A DNA stretch of 10,413 nt, taken from NCBI GenBank assembly GCA_002365735.1, contig DEZY01000181.1, positions 2,070 to 12,482 of the forward strand, written 5' to 3'. Positions 7,511 to 10,413 of the stretch are shown here, in pieces; the first letter of the stretch is position 1, and each line of letters begins with the position of its first letter. Source of the stretch: Actinobacteria bacterium UBA3120. Lineage in GTDB: Bacteria > Actinomycetota > Actinomycetes > S36-B12. The position numbers were made by a program, and so were the translations under genes. The notes beneath the pieces are model-generated. The model was not told where the DNA came from and did no database searches. It saw nothing but the letters and a program-made list of their open reading frames with translations.

Positions 7511-8203
7511 TCAGCGACGCCGTAAAACATATAAACTTTGGCCATCCGTTTCCCGGCCGTATTCAAATCGGTCAACTGCCAGCCCCCCTGCGTTTATGAG
7601 GGATTCAAAGTACTGGCGGGAGAAGCGGGTGCAGTGCAGCCGCCCTTTCCACTCAAGGGGGCCGTACCCGGCTGGGTTTTCATCCCACTCGGGTACATCT
7701 TCTTCCACAAAGCAGGTGACGAATGCTTTACCGCTCGTGGTGAGGGCCTGGCCCAATAATTGCAGGTACCCGGCGGTGTCGGCCGCATTCATGTGGCTAA
7801 ATACCGAATAGGCATAGAAAACGTCCACGCTGTGCGGATCGGCACTGAGGGTGCGCTCGGGTGAACCGTCCGGGTTGTACCGCTCATTACTGACGTCTAC
7901 ATAGGTGAAGCGGTATCCCTCACCGGCAAGATTTTCTTGTGCCCAGTCGATAAGTTCGCGCTGCACATCAACCCCGTGATAGTCCCGGATGGATGGGAAA
8001 TGCTCCTTAACCCCGATTGCCAGGCGACCCGCACCACTTCCCCAGTCCAGCAATGAAGACTCGGGGTTGAGGTCGCAGTACCGCTCGAGCCGCTTCACAT
8101 CTCGCACCGCAGTCTTAATGAACGTTTTATCCTTCATAAAGTGCTTACCGCCCATGCGGTATTTCGAGGGTGGCAGTGGGGTCTTGTTTCGGTTTCCAAA
8201 CAC
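7511..8203 (-). CDS. Class I SAM-dependent methyltransferase
   Basis: This 230-residue cytoplasmic protein has a Rossmann-type methyltransferase fold. Motif I is LLDWGSGAGR (51-60), the acidic residue ending beta-2 is in HGVDV (Asp79), and SVFSHM (133-138) sits at the position of motif IV/post-II. That last motif is common in methyltransferases of glycan and lipopolysaccharide clusters. The substrate cannot be read from the sequence; a sugar O-methyltransferase acting on the glycan of this locus is the contextual guess. The GTG at 8203 has no Shine-Dalgarno but has TAGTCT six bases upstream. An alternative ATG start 16 codons later (MGGKHF) also lacks one. The gene lies 34 bases after the CoA-transferase gene and 66 bases before the first hydrolase, and probably leads a unit with both hydrolases. 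Confidence 0.88.
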   Translation of the reverse strand: MFGNRNKTPLPPSKYRMGGKHFMKDKTFIKTAVRDVKRLERYCDLNPESSLLDWGSGAGRLAIGVKEHFPSIRDYHGVDVQRELIDWAQENLAGEGYRFTYVDVSNERYNPDGSPERTLSADPHSVDVFYAYSVFSHMNAADTAGYLQLLGQALTTSGKAFVTCFVEEDVPEWDENPAGYGPLEWKGRLHCTRFSRQYFESLINAGGLAVDRFEYGRETDGQSLYVLRRR

Positions 8204-8209
8204 GAGTTA

Positions 8210-8215
8210 AGACTA
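8210..8215 (-). promoter_or_regulatory. Predicted -10 box of a leaderless promoter for the methyltransferase gene
   Basis: TAGTCT on the minus strand, then six bases, then the GTG at 8203. There is no Shine-Dalgarno and no clear -35. The box overlaps one arm of the inverted repeat at 8214-8240. Confidence 0.5.
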
Positions 8216-8240
8216 GTCGGTATTGACCACTGGCCGACTA
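8214..8240. repeat. Inverted repeat, 7-base arms with 13-base spacer
   Basis: TAGTCGG (8214-8220) and CCGACTA (8234-8240) are perfect inverted arms in the short gap between the CoA-transferase and methyltransferase genes. One arm includes the CoA-transferase stop codon and the other overlaps the predicted -10 of the methyltransferase. It could be an operator or an RNA hairpin at the end of the CoA-transferase message. It lacks a T-run, so it is not a classic intrinsic terminator. Confidence 0.5.
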
Positions 8241-9470
8241 ATGCTCAAATAAACGCATGTCCACAGCGGCCTTGGTTAAGTCGTCCCTTACGTTTTCGTG
8301 GGCTGCATATTTAATGATGTTCCTTGCCTGAACAGCCTGGCTGCGACCGAAAATGTCGGCGATTCCATTCTCCGTTGCCACCGCACTGTGTTGGAAGCTG
8401 GTCACCGGTTCTTCCAGCAAAGGAACAATCGTTGACGTATCGGCTTTTGCATGCCACGACGGTAAGGCGATAAAGGATTGACCACCGCGCGAATGTAGTG
8501 CGCCAACAATAAAATCGGTTTGGCCACCGAATCCCGAATAGATGCGTCCTTTGATTCGGCTCGCATTTGCTTGGTCTAAAAGATCAACTTGTAATGCACT
8601 ATTCACGCTGGTCATGAGCGCCTGCTTTTCAATCCTCCCCGGGTTATTGGTGAACTCTGTGCGCATCATGCGAATGCGGGTGTTCATGTGTACCCAGTCA
8701 TAAAGTTCGCGTGAGCCGAAAAGAAAAGATGCGGTCAGTGGGCGATCTTGATCGAGTGCATCATTTTTGTGAAGGTCAAGTACCCCGTCACTGAACATTT
8801 CGGTCCAGATTCGTAGTCCCTTGCGGTCCACGAGGCGACTCACCACAGCATTGGGAACCTCGCCGATTCCCATTTGCATTGTTGATCCGTCACCTACTCG
8901 AGCCGCAATCCCTTCACCTACTGCCTGGCTCACCGGGCTGGGTGCAATGGGCTCATGAACGTCAAGGGGCTCGTCCACTTCCACCAGGAAGTCAATGTCG
9001 TCGTGGTACACCTGAGCGTCGCCATAGGTGTACGGCATCTGCGTGTTCGCCTGTGCGATAACCAGACCACCACGTTCGCGCACCGCCTCAATGGCCGCCG
9101 GCAAAATATTGACCTCGGTCCCCAGACTCACGGTGTCAAAGCGCTGACTAGAGGTGTGCAAAAGCACCACGTCTGGCTTGTAATGATCTCGGAATAGTTC
9201 TGGTACCAAGCTCAACCGAGCCGGGATGTACACGAGTCGTTCATGGTGGCGCATCCCTGGGCCGACAAAGGCAGTTTCATAGGTAATACCTTCCCGGTTT
9301 GGTATCCCTGGCTGCGCGTTGAGCATGTTGAGTCGATAGGTCGGAAAGACTGAATCGACAGCCCTGAGCAGTGTCTTTGGGGTGGCGAAGTTCCCACTTG
9401 CGACCACTCTGGGGTTGTCGCCGATCCGGCTCAAGATGGATTCAAGTTTTTCTACTGTGATAACCCGCAT
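8238..9470 (-). CDS. Acetyl-CoA hydrolase/CoA-transferase family protein (4-hydroxybutyrate or acetate CoA-transferase-like)
   Basis: A 410-residue cytoplasmic enzyme of the family I CoA-transferase type that moves CoA between an acyl-CoA and a carboxylate, often acetate, or hydrolyses acetyl-CoA. Family landmarks are GIGEVPNA (201-208, CoA-binding region), TEMFSDGV (223-230) with Glu224 as the probable thioester-forming residue, SVNSALQVDL (288-297), GFGGQTDF (313-320) and a C-terminal TENGIADIFG stretch (366-375). The length is slightly short of the usual 430 or so, but both ends look complete. The acyl specificity cannot be assigned. The ATG at 9470 is the first possible start, since an in-frame stop lies three codons upstream, and TAGAGT lies six bases before it. 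It is divergent from GDP-fucose synthase across 66 bases. Nothing in the protein points to polysaccharide synthesis, so it may be a metabolic gene flanking the locus. Confidence 0.93.
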   Translation of the reverse strand: MRVITVEKLESILSRIGDNPRVVASGNFATPKTLLRAVDSVFPTYRLNMLNAQPGIPNREGITYETAFVGPGMRHHERLVYIPARLSLVPELFRDHYKPDVVLLHTSSQRFDTVSLGTEVNILPAAIEAVRERGGLVIAQANTQMPYTYGDAQVYHDDIDFLVEVDEPLDVHEPIAPSPVSQAVGEGIAARVGDGSTMQMGIGEVPNAVVSRLVDRKGLRIWTEMFSDGVLDLHKNDALDQDRPLTASFLFGSRELYDWVHMNTRIRMMRTEFTNNPGRIEKQALMTSVNSALQVDLLDQANASRIKGRIYSGFGGQTDFIVGALHSRGGQSFIALPSWHAKADTSTIVPLLEEPVTSFQHSAVATENGIADIFGRSQAVQARNIIKYAAHENVRDDLTKAAVDMRLFEH

Positions 9471-9476
9471 ATGGGC

Positions 9477-9482
9477 ACTCTA
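9477..9482 (-). promoter_or_regulatory. Predicted -10 box of a leaderless promoter for the CoA-transferase gene
   Basis: TAGAGT on the minus strand, then six bases, then the ATG at 9470. No Shine-Dalgarno of usual strength precedes the ATG. The 66-base divergent gap (9471-9536) must also hold plus-strand signals for the fucose synthase gene; I could not pick a convincing promoter for that direction. Confidence 0.5.
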
Positions 9483-9522
9483 CTTTTTACCGAGGAGCAG
9501 CGCACAGCACATATACCTCTAT

Positions 9523-9528
9523 GGAAAG
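9523..9528 (+). promoter_or_regulatory. Ribosome binding site deciding the GDP-fucose synthase start
   Basis: GGAAAG lies eight bases before the GTG at 9537. It favours this start over the in-frame ATG at 9471, which would add 22 residues of unrelated look. Confidence 0.55.
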
Positions 9529-9536
9529 ATGCACTG

Positions 9537-10413
9537 GTGAGTGAATCTCAAAGGAAAATTAATTGGGCTGATACCAAGGTCTATGTAGCCGGCCACCGCG
9601 GTCTTGTCGGTTCCGCACTCGTCCGGGCCCTTGAAGCAAAAGGTGCCGGTGAGATCGTTGGTTGGACCTCGGGTGAGCTTGATCTACGTGAGCGTGATGC
9701 GACCATAGATGCGGTCAACGAAGCCAAGCCTGACATTGTGATCGATGCCGCTGCGCGCGTCGGTGGAATCATGGCGAACTCGACCTACCCTGTTGATTTC
9801 CTTAAAGACAATATGTTGATTCAAACCAACATAATGGACGGTGCGCATTCGGCGGATGTTGAGCGTTTTCTTTTTCTGGGCTCAAGTTGCATTTATCCCC
9901 GTCACGCGACGCAGCCGATCCGTGAGTCAAGTTTGATGACCGGGCCACTTGAACCCACCAATCAGGCCTACGCCATGGCAAAGATTGCCGGCATCTATTA
10001 CATCGAAGCTTTCCGCACCCAGTACGGACGCAAGTGGATTTCGGCGATGCCAACAAATCTTTATGGTCCTGGAGACAACTTCAACTTGGAAACTTCACAT
10101 GTGCTTCCCGCATTCATTCGTCGTTTTCACGAAGCGAAAGAAAGTGGCGTGAAGTCGGTAACTCTGTGGGGAACCGGCGCACCCCGACGTGAGTTTTTAC
10201 ACGTGGACGACCTCGCCGATGCCTGCCTGATGCTCCTGCAAAATTACGACTCACATGAAACCATCAACGTTGGTTGGGGTGACGACCTGCCGATTCGTGA
10301 ACTCGCCGAAGCAGTAGCCGGTGTCGTTGGTTTTGAGGGTGGACTCGAGTGGGATTCCAGCAAACCAGATGGAATGCCGCGTAAGTTGTTGGACACCAGC
10401 CGCATCAACGCTC
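9537..10413 (+). CDS. fcl: GDP-L-fucose synthase, 3'-truncated by window edge
   Basis: An NADPH-dependent short-chain dehydrogenase family enzyme that epimerises and reduces GDP-4-keto-6-deoxymannose to GDP-L-fucose, an activated sugar for surface glycans. The frame gives 292 residues from the GTG at 9537 and runs off the right edge, probably about 35-40 residues short. Compared with the well-studied E. coli enzyme (321 residues), every key residue is kept at a constant offset of nine: the NADP loop GHRGLVGS (19-26), Ser116 and Cys118 in GSSCIYP, Tyr145 and Lys149 of the YxxxK motif, and His188 in SHVLPAF. PTNLYGPGDNF (172-182) and REFLHVDDLADA (218-229) are also typical. The partner GDP-mannose 4,6-dehydratase gene is not in the window and may lie just to the right. 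The nearest neighbour, a CoA-transferase gene, is transcribed divergently. Confidence 0.96.
   Translation, partial: MSESQRKINWADTKVYVAGHRGLVGSALVRALEAKGAGEIVGWTSGELDLRERDATIDAVNEAKPDIVIDAAARVGGIMANSTYPVDFLKDNMLIQTNIMDGAHSADVERFLFLGSSCIYPRHATQPIRESSLMTGPLEPTNQAYAMAKIAGIYYIEAFRTQYGRKWISAMPTNLYGPGDNFNLETSHVLPAFIRRFHEAKESGVKSVTLWGTGAPRREFLHVDDLADACLMLLQNYDSHETINVGWGDDLPIRELAEAVAGVVGFEGGLEWDSSKPDGMPRKLLDTSRINA

Overview
The window looks like part of a surface-polysaccharide (exopolysaccharide, capsule or cell-wall glycopolymer) locus of an actinomycete (Actinomycetota). This is suggested by a DUF4012 protein next to a polyprenyl glycosylphosphotransferase, frequent GTG starts, and start codons that lack a Shine-Dalgarno sequence but sit six bases after a TANNNT box, as in leaderless actinobacterial genes. 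G+C is in the low fifties in the lines I counted by hand, which is low for the phylum, so a small-genome or aquatic lineage is possible. I cannot name a genus.

Layout: seven genes lie on the minus strand and one on the plus strand. Reading the minus strand from right to left: an acetyl-CoA hydrolase/CoA-transferase family protein (8238-9470); a SAM-dependent methyltransferase (7511-8203); two tandem paralogous secreted glycoside hydrolases with a clan GH-A, GH39-like look, one freely secreted (6200-7444) and one a lipoprotein (4932-6230); a sugar-phosphate transferase that would start glycan assembly on undecaprenyl phosphate (3332-4873); a DUF4012 exoprotein (1337-3292); and a polytopic GT-C-like membrane protein that runs off the left edge (1-1340). 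Divergent on the plus strand is GDP-L-fucose synthase (9537 to the right edge).

How they may work together (inference): GDP-fucose synthase makes an activated deoxysugar. The glycosylphosphotransferase puts the first sugar on the lipid carrier. The GT-C-like protein may add sugars or handle lipid-linked glycan at the outer face of the membrane, and the DUF4012 protein may act outside on the finished polymer. The methyltransferase may decorate the sugar or lipid-linked glycan. The two hydrolases may trim or release the polymer, much as PslG accompanies Psl synthesis in Pseudomonas. The CoA-transferase has no obvious place in this scheme and may mark the edge of the locus.

Transcription units: four minus-strand genes (CoA-transferase, methyltransferase, phosphotransferase, DUF4012) have TANNNT placed exactly six bases before the start codon. 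The remaining minus-strand genes either have a Shine-Dalgarno (both hydrolases) or overlap the preceding gene (GT-C-like). This predicts four minus-strand units: the CoA-transferase alone; methyltransferase plus both hydrolases; the phosphotransferase alone; and DUF4012 plus the GT-C-like protein. There is no gap over 300 bases without a gene. I saw no tRNA, rRNA, CRISPR array, insertion sequence or convincing intrinsic terminator.
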